Part shown: positions 18,028-27,239 of the stretch, in pieces
Numbering within the stretch: the stretch's first letter is position 1
Layout of the letters: the number at the start of each line of letters is the position of its first letter
Notes under the pieces: model-generated
Databases searched by the model: none
Told to the model about the DNA's origin: nothing
What the model saw: only the letters and a program-made list of their open reading frames with translations
From: Symbiodinium natans
Taxonomy: Eukaryota > Sar > Dinophyceae > Suessiales > Symbiodiniaceae
DNA length: 64,000 nucleotides
Assembly: GCA_905221605.1 (NCBI GenBank)
Contig: CAJNDS010000001.1
Coordinates: 218,525 to 282,524, forward strand
Direction of reading: 5' to 3'
Made by a program: the position numbers and the translations under genes

Positions 18028-21000
18028 ATGGGAAGCAGCCCCGCCACACAGCCAGCGCGCGACAGCAGCATCGAAGGCTTTGGCGTGGCCTACGTGGGAC
18101 ATGTGTTCGTGGAAAACGGCGTGGAGTTCCAGTTCAAGGTACAGCCTCCTTCCAACACGGGCGCTCCAGGACAGGTTGTGAGGCGCAGCTATCAAGATCT
18201 GGGCTCCCTATCTGCAGCGATGTCCTCGCGCTACCACCAAGCGCCCTCCTGTCCACGCGCGCCCTTCTTCGCCTTGGACAGTGCCGTGGGAGACCAGGGT
18301 CGCGCAATCGAGACCTACCTCCGCTCCCTCCTGATCCTGGAGCCATGGCCGCGGACCAATGCACTCCGACGCTTCCTGTCCGTTGCGATGCCTCCCGGAC
18401 CCGCCCAAGCCGGGAGCGTAGGCCCGGCCCTGCTGCATGGGGCCATCCGCGTCCCCGTCAGCTGCATCGCGATCGCGCTGAGCTTCTCGGAGCCCTTGGC
18501 CGTGATACGCTGCTGCGCCAAGGTGTGCAAGTCCTTCCAGGCAGCATCCCTGGACCCCCGGTGTTGGCCAAGGCTGCAATTCCGAACCTACTGTGCTGAG
18601 AAGTCCATTGACAGCCTCTGCACGCTACTGTTGCGTGCATGTGGTGGGCTGGAAGCCTTAACCCTGGACCTCACTTTCCAACAGGAGAACTTAAGAAGCC
18701 CAATAGCCGCAATAACCCTAAGAAACCCTAAACCCTGATAGCCCTCAGCCCTAAACCCCATACCCTAAACCCTAAGAACCCTAAGAGCCCTAAGAACCCT
18801 AATCGCCCTAAGAACTCTAAGAACCCTAAGAGCCCTAAGAACCCTAAACCCTAAACCCTAAACCCTAAACCCTAAACCCTAAGAGCCCTCCACAGGAGAA
18901 CTTGGGGGTTGCCCTGCCTGCGGGGCTACTTCTGCCACGTCTTCGCCGCCTCGACCTGAGGCTTGGCGACTCGGAGTCTGCGTCGTTTCTTCGGAATTTC
19001 TTTGGGCATATTTTTGATTTTTTTGGGTACTATAACTCCTATAAGAATTTGGGATAATTTGGGGGTACTATAACTCCTAAGAATTTGGGATGTTGGGGTA
19101 CCATAACTCCTAAGAAACAGCTCAAAAGTATCATTTTTGCTAGGGCTCCAAGTTCAGTGCAGGTTTGCCTGCGAGTTGCTGGGCTGCGTCGAATCCCCGG
19201 TCCTTCGCCAGGCCTCCCTGTCGGCGGTCTTCACACCGTCATTGTTGCAGCTTCGGGATTTTTCTGAATAATTTTTCATTTTGGGGTACTGTAATTCCTA
19301 AGAGTTGAGTCAGCAAAAAAACTATGATTTTTGCTAGGGTGTCCAAGTTCAGTATAGGCAGGCGCTCTGCATGACGGCCATTGCCGCCGAGGGGAAGCTG
19401 ACGGAGCTGTCGCTTGTGAGCTCACCTTGCAGCCGACGGCCGCACGGCGCCGAGCTAGATGCGAGCACCGTGCTCGGAATCCAGGACCTAGTAGCTATAT
19501 CCCCCTTGGGAGTTTTTTTTTTAAATATTTTTCTTTATCTAAAGCCCAAGAGGATATTAAAAACATTGTTTTTATATAGGTTGTAAGGGGAGTACAGGTC
19601 GAAGCTGTGCCCTTTGTGCAAGACCTGGCCATTTCCATCGACGAGTCCCGTCGTGGCTGCAGCCGGTTCATGGAAGGCTTCCTCCCGCCTTTGGTGGAGA
19701 TTCCGGGTCAGCAGCCGCTGCTTGCAAACCTGATGGCGCTCCAATCGCTGCAGAGCCTGCACTTCGACTTCCTGTCGGACGACGTGATCGCATCTTTGTC
19801 CACGGACGAACGCGTCTTCCGCGTCCGCTCAGCGCGCTTCTCGGGATGCAAGCGGTGCTTAGACGACCCGGACCAGGCCCTGGTGAGCCTCTTGGGGAAG
19901 ATGGGCCCGGAGCTGCGGGAGTTTGCGTTTCGGGTCGACCTGGAGTTCGGGATGCGCGCCTTCACCCGAGGTCTCAGGGGTACTTGCAAAGAATTCTTAA
20001 CTTCTGGGGCACTTCAATTCCTAAGAAAGTAGCTCAAATTATCGAGGTCTCCTACATCAGCGCCTCGCTGGTCTTCCAGCCGTCTGGTCTGGCCGTGAGG
20101 AGCTCCGAAGCCTAGAGCTGAATTGGAATCTTGGTAGCCCAGTGGTGCCCTTTACCCTTTTTTTTGGCTCAAGGTTTTTTTTTTATGTATAAAGTAGTAA
20201 CCAACCCCAAAAAAGGGTACCCTAATTACAATATAGCTACTTATAAAGTAACCAACCCCCAAACAAGGGTACCCTATTATTATAATTCTAATATGGTTAC
20301 TGGGCTACTGAGGAATGCTTTCGATGATGAGGGCATCGCCTCGATTGTGGAGGGCTGCCCCCAGCTCGAAGTGCTGCTACTCGACCGGGCGGAATACTGG
20401 TCGGATCTTGCTGTGATGCATTTGGTGGAGGGATTGCCTTCCCTTCACAGGCTTCGAGTTCGGTCTTCCGTGCTGCTGTCCGACCGGGCGCTGGAGGTGC
20501 TGCAGCAGTCGACACAGCAGTTCAGGCTCCTTGAGATTCTCGGTAGGCCTTTGGGACACGTTCTAGCTTCCCTTCTTCGCGGTTAAGAGGATCATCTATT
20601 CAGAAAATAGTTTGTTCTTAGGGTTTTCAGGGCCATGCTAGGATTGAGCCTTCCGCCACCATGTCCAGCTACATGCTCGACCTGCTGCGGGAGAAGCTGT
20701 CTCAGGGAGCTCCCGGAAGTTTCCCCGAGATCTTCCCCAGCTCCCTCACGGCGATGCTGCTTTTAGGGGATTTTCGCCCGGAGGTGGCTGCAGGCGCTGG
20801 GTCCCAGGGTCAGCCCACGGAGCTTAGGATCCTCAGACCGGAGCATGAAGAGGAGGAGGACTCCTCCAACCTCTCCGCCTACGCTGGCGCCTCGCGGTCC
20901 TGGTTTGGCAGAAGAGATGCCAAGTTGTACATAGGGCGAGACTAGGACTGTAGGCCTCATGTCCCAGGAGCGGCTTTTCCAAGCCGCCCCTGATTCGTTC

Positions 21001-22036
21001 TGGCTTAGGTTCGCGCCGCCCTCAGAAGCAGGGCTGCAGGCTCTACATCCTCCGAGTTTCCAGGTTCATGAGGATTCATTCTAGATGAGTTGGGCCAAGT
21101 TTCGCTGGCGGATGCGCGCGCGAGTGAGAGGGAAATCATTGCCGACTTGGTGCAAAACCCTGCTCTCTACCAGGATGGGCTATTAGGCCCTATAATCCCC
21201 AGAATCAACCCTGCACAGGGCCTTTTTAAAGGGGTTATAGGGCTGAAGAGGCCCGGTCCCTATCAAAAAAGACGTCATGCCCCAACGCGTAGTTGCAGGA
21301 CAGGTCCTCGGAGTGAGCAACCATGCATCTTGAGCCCACGCCCTTGTCTTTCCTAAGGATGCGTGACTGCTTATTAGGGTTCTTAGGGCTCTTGGGGTTC
21401 TTAGGGTTGTTAGGGTTCTTAGGGTTCTAAGGGTTCTTATGGGGCGGTTAGGGTTGTTAGGGTTCTTAGATTTGTTGTGGTTTTCAGGGTTCTTGGGGTT
21501 ATCAGGGTTCTTAGGGTGATGATAGGGGTTCTTAGGGTTATTCTGGCTGGCACATTCGAATAGTTCAGGTCTGCAATCGCCCTCAAAGACACTCTCAGGG
21601 CTGTACGGCCTCCATAACCTCAACGTGCCTCAGCCTCCATGTCCACTCAACCGTAGCACCTCTTCCGACCGAAGCAAATATAGTAGCTGCACTGGTCCCT
21701 GGATGTGCGTCGTTTCATCCCAGTTGAGTCATCTGAACAAAGAGGTCCTTGCTGTAGTGTTGATGTAGGTTTTGCAATATGCAAGATCAGCGTTCATGCA
21801 TGTTCCTGTCATCACGTCTCAGCTACTTGGGACGGAAACTGCTCTGAGTTCATTACTTGGAGGTTCACGGTACGTATAACCCCAGTTATAACTGTACTTA
21901 TAAGCCCCTTAAGTCCCTTAAGTAGGTTATAAGTAGTGCGGCTCCTCACTAAGCCGCAGTGGTGCAGGCTGCGAAGCGAACGCCCCCGCCCCCGCCGAAG
22001 CCGAAGCGCAAGTTCCGGCCGCGCATTGTGTCCTGA
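18028..22036 (+). CDS. PX domain + F-box-like + leucine-rich-repeat protein, about 10 exons
   Basis: Start ATG 18028. Exon 1 (18028-18684): PX-like region, residues about 10-125 (GHVFVENGVEFQFKV; V-R-R-S-Y-Q-D-L; AIETYLRSLLILEPW), suggesting phosphoinositide binding, then F-box-like VIRCCAKVCKSFQAASLDP-R-C-W at about 155-185. Leucine-rich repeats follow over exons 18896-19005 (LLLPRLRRLDLRL), 19163-about 19262 (FACELLGCVESPVLRQASL), 19358-19490 (EGKLTELSLVSSP), 19598-19970 (LMALQSLQSLHFDFLSDDV), 20047-20119 (REELRSLEL), 20313-20542 (DDEGIASIVEGCPQLEVLLL; AMN1/FBXL-like), about 20631-20945, and 21085-21173 (REIIADLVQNPALYQ). A last exon, 21960-22036, ends PKPKRKFRPRIVS-stop; its membership is inferred. 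F-box/LRR proteins usually choose substrates for SCF ubiquitin ligases. All introns are short repeat elements. The exon-7/8 join is unresolved. Confidence 0.65.
18685..18895 (+). other. 211-bp GA-AG intron made of CCCTAAA/CCCTAAGA repeats, with 12-bp direct repeats at its ends
   Basis: ACAGGAGAACTT occurs at 18681-18692 and again at 18892-18903. Splicing CAG|GAGAAC...CCACAG|GAGAAC restores the frame Q-Q-E-N-L-G-V-A-L-P. The body is CCCTAAACCC mixed with CCCTAAGAACC and CCCTAAGAGCC units. The duplication at the splice borders is what an intron-creating insertion would leave. Confidence 0.7.
19006..19162 (+). mobile_element. Intron, family H repeat element
   Basis: GC-AG intron (GCATATTT...CAGTGCAG). 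The phrases GGGTACTATAACTCCTAAGAA and ATTTTTGCTAGGGCTCCAAG recur at 19263-19357 (also an intron), in part at 19971-20046 and again at 36091-36220, so one element family supplies introns to different genes. Confidence 0.6.
19263..19357 (+). mobile_element. Intron, family H repeat element
   Basis: Contains TTGGGGTACTGTAATTCCTA and TTTTTGCTAGGGTGTCCAAG before the acceptor CAGTATAG. The donor is not fixed; the exon before ends near CGGGATTTTT. Confidence 0.55.
19491..19597 (+). mobile_element. Intron, family F repeat element
   Basis: GT-AG intron of 107 bp. It begins GTAGCTATATCCCCCTTGGG and ends GTAAGGGGAGTACAG. A relative at 56467-56540 has GGTACCTATATCCCCCTTGG and TAAGGGGAGTATAGGTACC, showing that the ends are inverted repeats. 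Confidence 0.6.
19971..20046 (+). other. 76-bp GT-AG intron bounded by 9-bp direct repeats
   Basis: CGAGGTCTC is present at 19967-19975 and 20043-20051. Removing 19971-20046 keeps the frame and gives R-G-L-L-H-Q-R-L-A-G-L-P-A-V-W, which leads into a clean LRR (EELRSLEL). The inside contains the family H words TTCAATTCCTAAGAAA. Confidence 0.7.
20120..20312 (+). mobile_element. Intron, family G element with terminal inverted repeats
   Basis: Ends are TGGTAGCCCAGTGGTGCCCT and ATGGTTACTGGGCTACTGAG. A shorter copy is at 56106-56200 (GGTAGCCCACTGGTACCCTT ... CATGGTTGCTGGG). The frame is kept if the donor is GA at 20120 and the acceptor GAG at 20312. It contains TTTTGGCTCAAG, discussed under rejected items. 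Confidence 0.55.
21168..21265 (+). mobile_element. Family C element with TACCAGGATGGG end
   Basis: Begins TACCAGGATGGGCTATTAGG directly at the end of exon 21085-21173 (GA donor) and contains CCCCAGAATCAACCCTGCAC and GGCCTTTTTAAAGGGGTTAT. Relatives are at 36631-36726 (inverted) and 57057-57218. Confidence 0.6.
21376..21545 (+). repeat. Degenerate telomere-type repeat (TTAGGGTTCT variants)
   Basis: The unit alternates TTAGGGTTCTTAGGG and TTAGGGTTGTTAGGG. The piece after it (about 21568-21770) is open on + (SKTLSGLYGLHNLNVP) and may be another LRR exon, not proven. Confidence 0.7.
21854..21935 (+). mobile_element. Partial family A element (TACTTGGAGGTTCACGG)
   Basis: TACTTGGAGGTTCACGGTAC, then TTATAACTGTACTTATAAG, as in the complete copies at 34560 and 55358. 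The right inverted end is lost or diverged (AAGTAGGTTATAAGTAG). Confidence 0.55.
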
Positions 22037-22068
22037 GCTGTGCCGGCTTTGCTGACGCCAAAAGCTCT

Positions 22069-22199
22069 TAGGGTTTAAGGGTTTAGGGTTTAGGGTTGAG
22101 GGTTTCTAGGGTTTATAGGGTTTATAGGGTTAGGGTTTAGGGTTTAGGGTTTAGGGTTTAGGGTTTGGGGTTTAGGGTTTAGGGTTTAGGGTTTAGGGT
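22069..22199 (+). repeat. Telomere-type array (TTTAGGG) ending at an acceptor
   Basis: About 16 units with variants (TTTATAGGG, TTTGGGG), ending TTTAGGGTCTTTTCAG, so the array serves as the 3' part of an intron. Confidence 0.9.
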
Positions 22200-22207
22200 C
22201 TTTTCAG

Positions 22208-22345
22208 ATGCATGAATGCATCCTGATTAGCTCCGAAGAGCTTAGCCGGTGTGCTTCTCTTTGCCGGTGGACATCAGCTTGGATGGGGGACTGGCTGCGC
22301 ACTTTAGCGAAGCAGCATGAGAGCAGCAGGATGTGTTCATAGGGC
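22208..22345 (+). CDS. Possible exon
   Basis: Follows TCTTTTCAG. Open as MHECILISSEELSRCASL, then a W/R-rich stretch to a TAG at 22347. The region after it to 22635 has no clear feature. Confidence 0.25.
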
Positions 22346-22635
22346 GCTTTTTGTGAAGTTTTCCGCGCAAGTGGAAAGAGCGACCATGGCAATTACCGCG
22401 CAGAGGGCAAAAGAGGATGCAGCTAGCACCTTCACTGAACTCTAAACCCTAAACCCGAAACCCGAAAGGGTCCCTCATTCAGCAACCGCTGTGGAAGGCC
22501 AAAGTGATTCATATCTCGAGATCCAGGCCCGACCCGAACCCACAGCATCACCCCATGCCCCTCGCAGGCTCAACCCGTGACCCGAGTAGCATACAATCTA
22601 CCCTGCCGGAAGCCCCAAGGGGCCCCTGTACTCCT

Positions 22636-23060
22636 TATCAAAACCCCTGAACCCTCGTAACTTACAACCCTCGTAGCCCTAAGAACCCTCATCGCCACAC
22701 CCTATAAGCGCCGAGCTTCTTGCCCAAGCCCAAGACGAACCCTCACAACCTTCACAACCCTCATAACCCTAGTAACCCTAAGAACCCCAATAATGCTAAC
22801 CACCCTAATAACCCCACCAACCCTAGTAACCCTAAGAACCCTAATAGCCCTAAGAACCCCAATAACCCTAATAGCCCATATACAAGCCATCTTACCCTAA
22901 TCCCTAAACCCTAAGAATCCTACAATCACCATTTCCTAAACCCTAAACCCTAAGAACCCTATAGTCACCATTTCCTAAACCCTAAACCCTAAGAACCCTA
23001 TAACCACCATTTCCTAAACCCTAAACCCTAAACCCTAAGACCCTTAAGAACCCTGTAGCC
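22636..23060 (-). repeat. Degenerate CCCTAAGAACCC / CCCTAATAACCC array, then CCCTAAA with a 45-bp period
   Basis: From 22900 the segment CCATTTCCTAAACCCTAAAC recurs at about 22930, 22970 and 23008, giving a higher-order period of about 40-45 bp. It ends at acceptor GCCATTTCCGAG. Confidence 0.8.
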
Positions 23061-23072
23061 GCCATTTCCGAG

Positions 23073-23157
23073 GCCTCATCTAGCACCTCCACCACTGCCG
23101 CCGCCTCGGCGCAGGCTGCGCTGGTGGTGGGCGCCTCAGGGGGGCCTGGGCATGGAG
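23073..23157 (+). CDS. Predicted exon, Ser/Ala/Thr-rich
   Basis: Acceptor CCATTTCCGAG, reading ASSSTSTTAAASAQAALV then G/A-rich, donor GGAG|GTTGGC. Low complexity lowers confidence. Confidence 0.35.
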
Positions 23158-23437
23158 GTTGGCAAGGTTAAGTTCCGGGCTGATTCGTTTAACTAGGTGA
23201 TTTTCGCTTAGTGAGAGCATGTGTAAGCATGTTTCAGGAGGTGTTACATGGTTGGATGTGGGATGAAGGGTTGGGCACCTGTTCGGGATTGAGGTTTGGT
23301 CCACGTCTTGGGTCTGCCCGTGAAGGGTCAAGCACGAGTTTAGCAGGGCCATCCGTCGTGTGACGTTTGTGGGGAACCGGGCATTAGCGTGTGGCTATTC
23401 CTAATGCAGGGGCACCCTTCTTGGGGTGGTGTAGGAT

Positions 23438-23515
23438 GTTTTAGCAGATTCCCTTATTTGGGCTGAAGAGGAGTCATCTTCAGGAAGAGCTTTTCAGAGG
23501 GCCTACGGGGCCAAG
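23438..23515 (+). mobile_element. Family E repeat element
   Basis: TTCCCTTATTTGGGCTGAAG ... TTCAGAGGGCCTACGGGGCC. Relatives: 28646-28718, 41578-41663 and 53326-53397, sharing TTTCCCTTATTGG at the left and AGGGTTCTAAGGGCCATC at the right. The rest of 23158-23566 shows nothing. Confidence 0.5.
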
Positions 23516-23566
23516 CTATCAAGGGGGTGCGTTGACTGTGGCTTGAGGGGCTCTTTCGGGTCCGGA

Positions 23567-23692
23567 ACCCCTAACCCGAAACCCGAAACCCTAAACCCGA
23601 AACCCTAAACCCTAAACCCTAAACCCTAAACCCTAAACCCTAAACCCTAAACCCTAAACCCTAAACCCTAAACCCTAAACCCTAAACCCTAA
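23567..23692 (-). repeat. Telomere-type array (CCCTAAA), about 16 units
   Basis: CCCGAAA variants at the left turn into perfect CCCTAAA units, ending 38 bp before the acceptor of the next exon. Confidence 0.95.
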
Positions 23693-23730
23693 GCTACTTT
23701 GACCCAGAAGTCCCAAACCCTTCCCTTCAG

Positions 23731-23787
23731 GAGTCGGAAGACGAAGGCGTGGCCTGGGACTCGGAGAGCGACGTCCCGGCGCCGCAG
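23731..23787 (+). CDS. Predicted exon, acidic (ESEDEG...)
   Basis: Acceptor TTCCCTTCAG, exactly 19 codons ESEDEGVAWDSESDVPAP(Q), donor GCGGGG (GC type). CCCTAAA array before and TTTAGGG array after. Confidence 0.5.
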
Positions 23788-24277
23788 GCGGGGCTTAGGC
23801 TTTAGGGTTTAGGGTTTAGGGTTTAGGGTTTAGGGTTTAGGGTTTAGGGTTAGGGTTTAGGGTCGGACTGCCATGCCAGAGCAGCTGTGGACTCAGGCTC
23901 AGGGCTCAGGGGGCTTCAGACGAGAGGCTTTCTCGGAGGGAAGGTTGTGGGTTTTTACAGCTGGCTTTTGTCTAAGGGTGTAGGGTGTAGGGTTTAGGGT
24001 TTAGGGTTTGGGGTTTAGGTTTAGGGTTCGGGTAGCTTAGGGTATCTAAGGGAAGTTTCATGGGCCCTGAATATCCTAACCTCCTTGTAAAGGGTTCTGA
24101 TGTATAGGCCCTTCATTTGTATATAGGGTCTATAAGGACGTTATATAAGGGGCCCATACGAAGGGGCCGGTGTAATTGCCCTCGATTTTGTAGTAGAACA
24201 GCAGTGACTGCTTGTTTGGTCTTGCTCTGAACTGTGACATGGGTATTATATGTGTAGACGCTAAGATATTGGGCATT

Positions 24278-24385
24278 TCCCAAGGGGTTCCCTATTTTAT
24301 ACCGCAAAGAAATTGAAACAGAAGCCCCCCAAAGGGGACCCGTCCCCACAACAAAAAAGGGTACCCCTCTTTTTGAAGACCCCGA
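24278..24385 (+). mobile_element. Family D repeat element
   Basis: CATTTCCCAAGGGGTTCCCT ... AAAAAAGGGTACCCCTC. The - strand frame across it (24113-24394) follows the repeat and is not a gene. Confidence 0.5.
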
Positions 24386-24513
24386 TATGTGCATGCCTAA
24401 GATATGGAAACCGTAATCCCTAAACCCCTAAACCCCTAAACCCTAAACCCGAAACCCGAAACCTCAATCTGTAGATGTAATTGAGGTAGCCAGGTCCGAA
24501 AGCCCCCTGAACC

Positions 24514-24722
24514 CTTCTTGGAGGTTCACGGATACGTAGAAGTAGGGTTAGAGTCTAGGGGTTAGGGTGTAGGGTTGAGGGTCAGGGTTGAGGGTTTAGG
24601 GTTTAGGGTTGTAGGGTTATACGTATAGCTACACTTGTAACCTTCTAAGCCTCTTAAGTAGGGTTATACGTAAGGTAACGATACTTCTAACCTTGTTTAG
24701 GCTACTTCTAATCCTACTTGAC
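24514..24722 (+). mobile_element. Family A element interrupted by telomere-type repeats
   Basis: CTTGGAGGTTCACGGATACG, then TTTAGGG-like units at 24545-24615, then TTATACGTAAGGTAACGATAC and TAATCCTACTTGACA. It looks like a family A copy with an array inside. Confidence 0.45.
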
Positions 24723-24912
24723 AAGAACGCATGAGCCTCTAAGTAGACTGCGCCCTTTCATTCGCGCATCTCCCGCATCATCTGCCGCATGCGACTTACG
24801 ACCAGCGAGTTTCAGGTGTCGGGTTTTTAGGGTTTAGGGTTTAGGGTTTAGGGTCAAGTGAGGCGAGCTTCCGACTGAGAAGGATGTGCAGTTATAGCCC
24901 TCGCTTCTGCAG

Positions 24913-25012
24913 GTCAACACTGATCGTCTTGCCGTGGAAGAGAACGAAGAGGACAGCGACGACGACGCGCAGATCTCAGAATTCGTTTCCCTGTTCGCCG
25001 ATCACAGCTCGT
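24913..25012 (+). CDS. Predicted exon, strongly acidic
   Basis: Acceptor CGCTTCTGCAG, reading VNTDRLAVEENEEDSDDD then AQISEFVSLFADHSS, donor GTAAGC. A textbook splice context; the protein is unknown. Nothing is seen from 25013 to 25404. Confidence 0.55.
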
Positions 25013-25404
25013 GTAAGCGTTCTGCGTGACCTCTGAATACAGCCTACTGCTGGCTCATTGGGAGTCGGGATCTGTTGATAGAACAGCCATTTTCATCCAC
25101 CATCCCCTTATAATCCGTAACATCAACTACCCAGATATCCATTCTAAGTATATGCCTAGTAGCATGCTGTATGATGCACATTGACATTCTGCACTGACAC
25201 GTCCCAAGATTAGTCGCAGTCTGCAGACCCTGAACCCCCTAAAGCCCACCCCTCAACCCGAAGCCTGCCCCCTATGGAACCCTTTCAATGGATTACATAG
25301 AGACCGAACCCTAACCCCTACACCCTGAACCCGAATTCCCTAGTTTTCGACATCTCTACTAACCAAGAACCAGTATGACCCTGTCCTCAACCGGAAGTGC
25401 TAAG

Positions 25405-25448
25405 GGCCCGCCCCCGCTCGAGCTGATCCCAAACAGCTGGGCTGCCCA
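25405..25448 (+). CDS. Possible short exon
   Basis: After GTGCTAAG, reads GPPPLELIPNSWAAQ. The donor is uncertain (GATCC of GA type). A TTTAGGG/TTCAGGG array begins 8 bp later. Confidence 0.3.
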
Positions 25449-25455
25449 GATCCAA

Positions 25456-25580
25456 GGGTTTAGGGTTTAGGGTTCAGGGTTCAGGGTTCAGGGTTTAGGG
25501 TTTAGGGTTTAGGGTTTCGTGTGCTTTTGTTCTAGGCATTAGGGTTTAGGGTTTAGGCGTTCAGGGTTTAGGGTTTGGCT
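25456..25580 (+). repeat. Telomere-type array (TTTAGGG/TTCAGGG)
   Basis: Alternating TTTAGGG and TTCAGGG units, broken by CGTGTGCTTTTGTTC. From 25600 to 26080 only a short CCCTAAA/CCCTACA block (25803-25855) is evident. Confidence 0.85.
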
Positions 25581-26083
25581 CAGGGTTGAAGGTTGTGAGC
25601 TTCATGGTTTTTGGCCTTAAAGGCTTAGGGGGTCCCGAACTTTGAATTTTCTATCCGGCCAGCCAAGCCATATGCAGCTTAAGATTCGACTTCGAAGGCA
25701 GACAGTAGCAGTTTAGAAGGGGGTGTGTATACTGATGGCGACTTGCCACAAACACAACACCCAATACGGTAGGCAGGTTGGGTCTCAAGCGATGTCCTAG
25801 CCGTAAACCCTGAACCCTAAACCCTACACCCTAAACCCTACACGCTAAACGCTAAAGCACGTCAAGCCCTCGCGCCCTTGTAAGGCGAGGAGTGATGATC
25901 CGAAGATCACAGCCTTGCTGGCAGTTTTGGGCTTTCTGGGACCCTCAAGAGGTACTGCTTGTAGGGGTTTCTGGCAGAGCGTTTAGAGATTAGGGTTTAG
26001 GGTTCAGGGCTTGTGGTATTCGTAGGGCAAGGCCGCATTGTATAGAGTAGGCTTGCGATGTTGATTCAGATCGCAGTTTCGCA

Positions 26084-26386
26084 ATGGATCCCATCCACGT
26101 TTTATTTTGCGGAACCCAGTTCTTCATGACCCTGAGCACACCGGTGGTCAGACTCCCGTGTGCTCCGACTCTTGCTTTATCGGCTATAATGTGGGGGGTG
26201 CTGAACATTGCAAACACCCTAACCCCGATACCTTTTGACGCAAGCCAAAGCCTTTTAGACCATTTAAAGCCTGCTACAGCTTTTCTAAAACCCCCCAACA
26301 CTTTTTCAACCCTAAGCCCTAAGCCCTATAACGCCACAAACCGTAAACCCGAGCCCCTAGCCTTCAAAACTCATTCGTTGGCATGA
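26084..26386. other. Two opposed ORFs, strand undecided
   Basis: A + frame (MDPIHVLFCGTQFFMTLS...) and a - frame over 25990-26301 (GVRVFAMFSTPHIIADKA...) are both open. Part may be an exon after GTTGATTCAG (26069). I cannot choose. Confidence 0.25.
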
Positions 26387-26499
26387 TGCGCTCCCCACCT
26401 CAATTCGCTGGGTACCCTGCCGGGCTGTTCTTAGCGGGGGGGCTCCCTTTGGCGCCGTCCTGTGTTGAATGGGTGTTTTCAAACCCAAAGGGTCCGGGG

Positions 26500-26572
26500 C
26501 TTAAAGGGGTTCCCATGTAGTAGCTGTAGGGCCCAAGTATATACTATGTGGGTACATGGGCCCTTAGGGAAA
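26500..26572 (+). mobile_element. Family M repeat element
   Basis: AAAGGGGTTCCCATGTAGTAG ... GGGCCCAAGTATATACTATG. An inverted relative at 48340-48432 has both ends with CCCAAGTNNATACTAT/CTACTTGGG. Confidence 0.5.
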
Positions 26573-26663
26573 CAATGTACAGTGATAGGGTATTCAGATG
26601 ACGATCGGAAGAAGGGCAAAATAATTTCAGAGCACAATACAGCAATCATGGCAAATTCCCACT

Positions 26664-26850
26664 GGGTGGGCCCTTATTCACCTCATTCCCTTTTTTCAGG
26701 GGTTGTGTTCCCTTACAGGCCCTTAGCACCATTTCCATAGGCACCCTTTCTTCCTAGGCTACGTACTCTTGGGTCCTTAAACCCTAAACCCAAAACAGCC
26801 TTTAAACCAACAAGGGCACCCTAACAGGTTTAGTTAGAAAGGGTGCCCCT
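26664..26850 (+). mobile_element. Family N repeat element(s)
   Basis: GTGGGCCCTTATTCACCTCA, TTTTTTCAGGGGTT, and TACTCTTGGGTCCTTAAACCC. A relative at 46160-46300 shares GGCCCTTATTCCCTTTTTTAG and GGTTACTCTTGGGTC. A second piece at 26805-26850 carries AAGGGCACCCT...AGGGTGCCC inverted ends. Confidence 0.5.
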
Positions 26851-26999
26851 CATGTGGAACAAGCATCTGCCGTATAGAGCGGCTTGGCGCTTAGCGGATC
26901 GAGGTCAGTCCAAAGATGATTGAGGTAGCACGCCGCTGGCTCCCTGTCCATTCCCGGTTTAGGGTTTAGGGGTTGCTCCTCGGGTTGCGTTTCGACAAG

Positions 27000-27230
27000 G
27001 CCATCTTGGTCATGTGACAGTTGGATCATCATTTGGATGAGAGTTCTGAAGGACAGCGAGTCAGAGTGCGATATCTTGTCTTGGGTTCAGCATCTGACAT
27101 GGCAAAGGACAAGTCCTCCGTCATAGGATGCTTTCCTTCGTCGAAGTGTGGTTTAACCTCCACACGCGGGTCGCCCGCCAAGGGGACGACTCTTCTGAGC
27201 TGCGTTTGATGCATAGGAGCTGTATGAGCC
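27000..27230. other. Unique island, possibly coding
   Basis: Non-repetitive sequence open on + (DESSEGQRVRVRYLVLGS) and on - (VVPLAGDPRVEVKPHFDE). It may hold an exon, but strand and borders are not clear. Confidence 0.25.
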
Positions 27231-27239
27231 GCGCGGGGT

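Noticed and set aside
20158-20175. TTTTGGCTCAAG, identical to the 3' part of the dinoflagellate spliced leader
   Set aside because: It lies inside a family G intron element whose other copy (56106) has a different base string there, so it is probably chance and not a relict leader.
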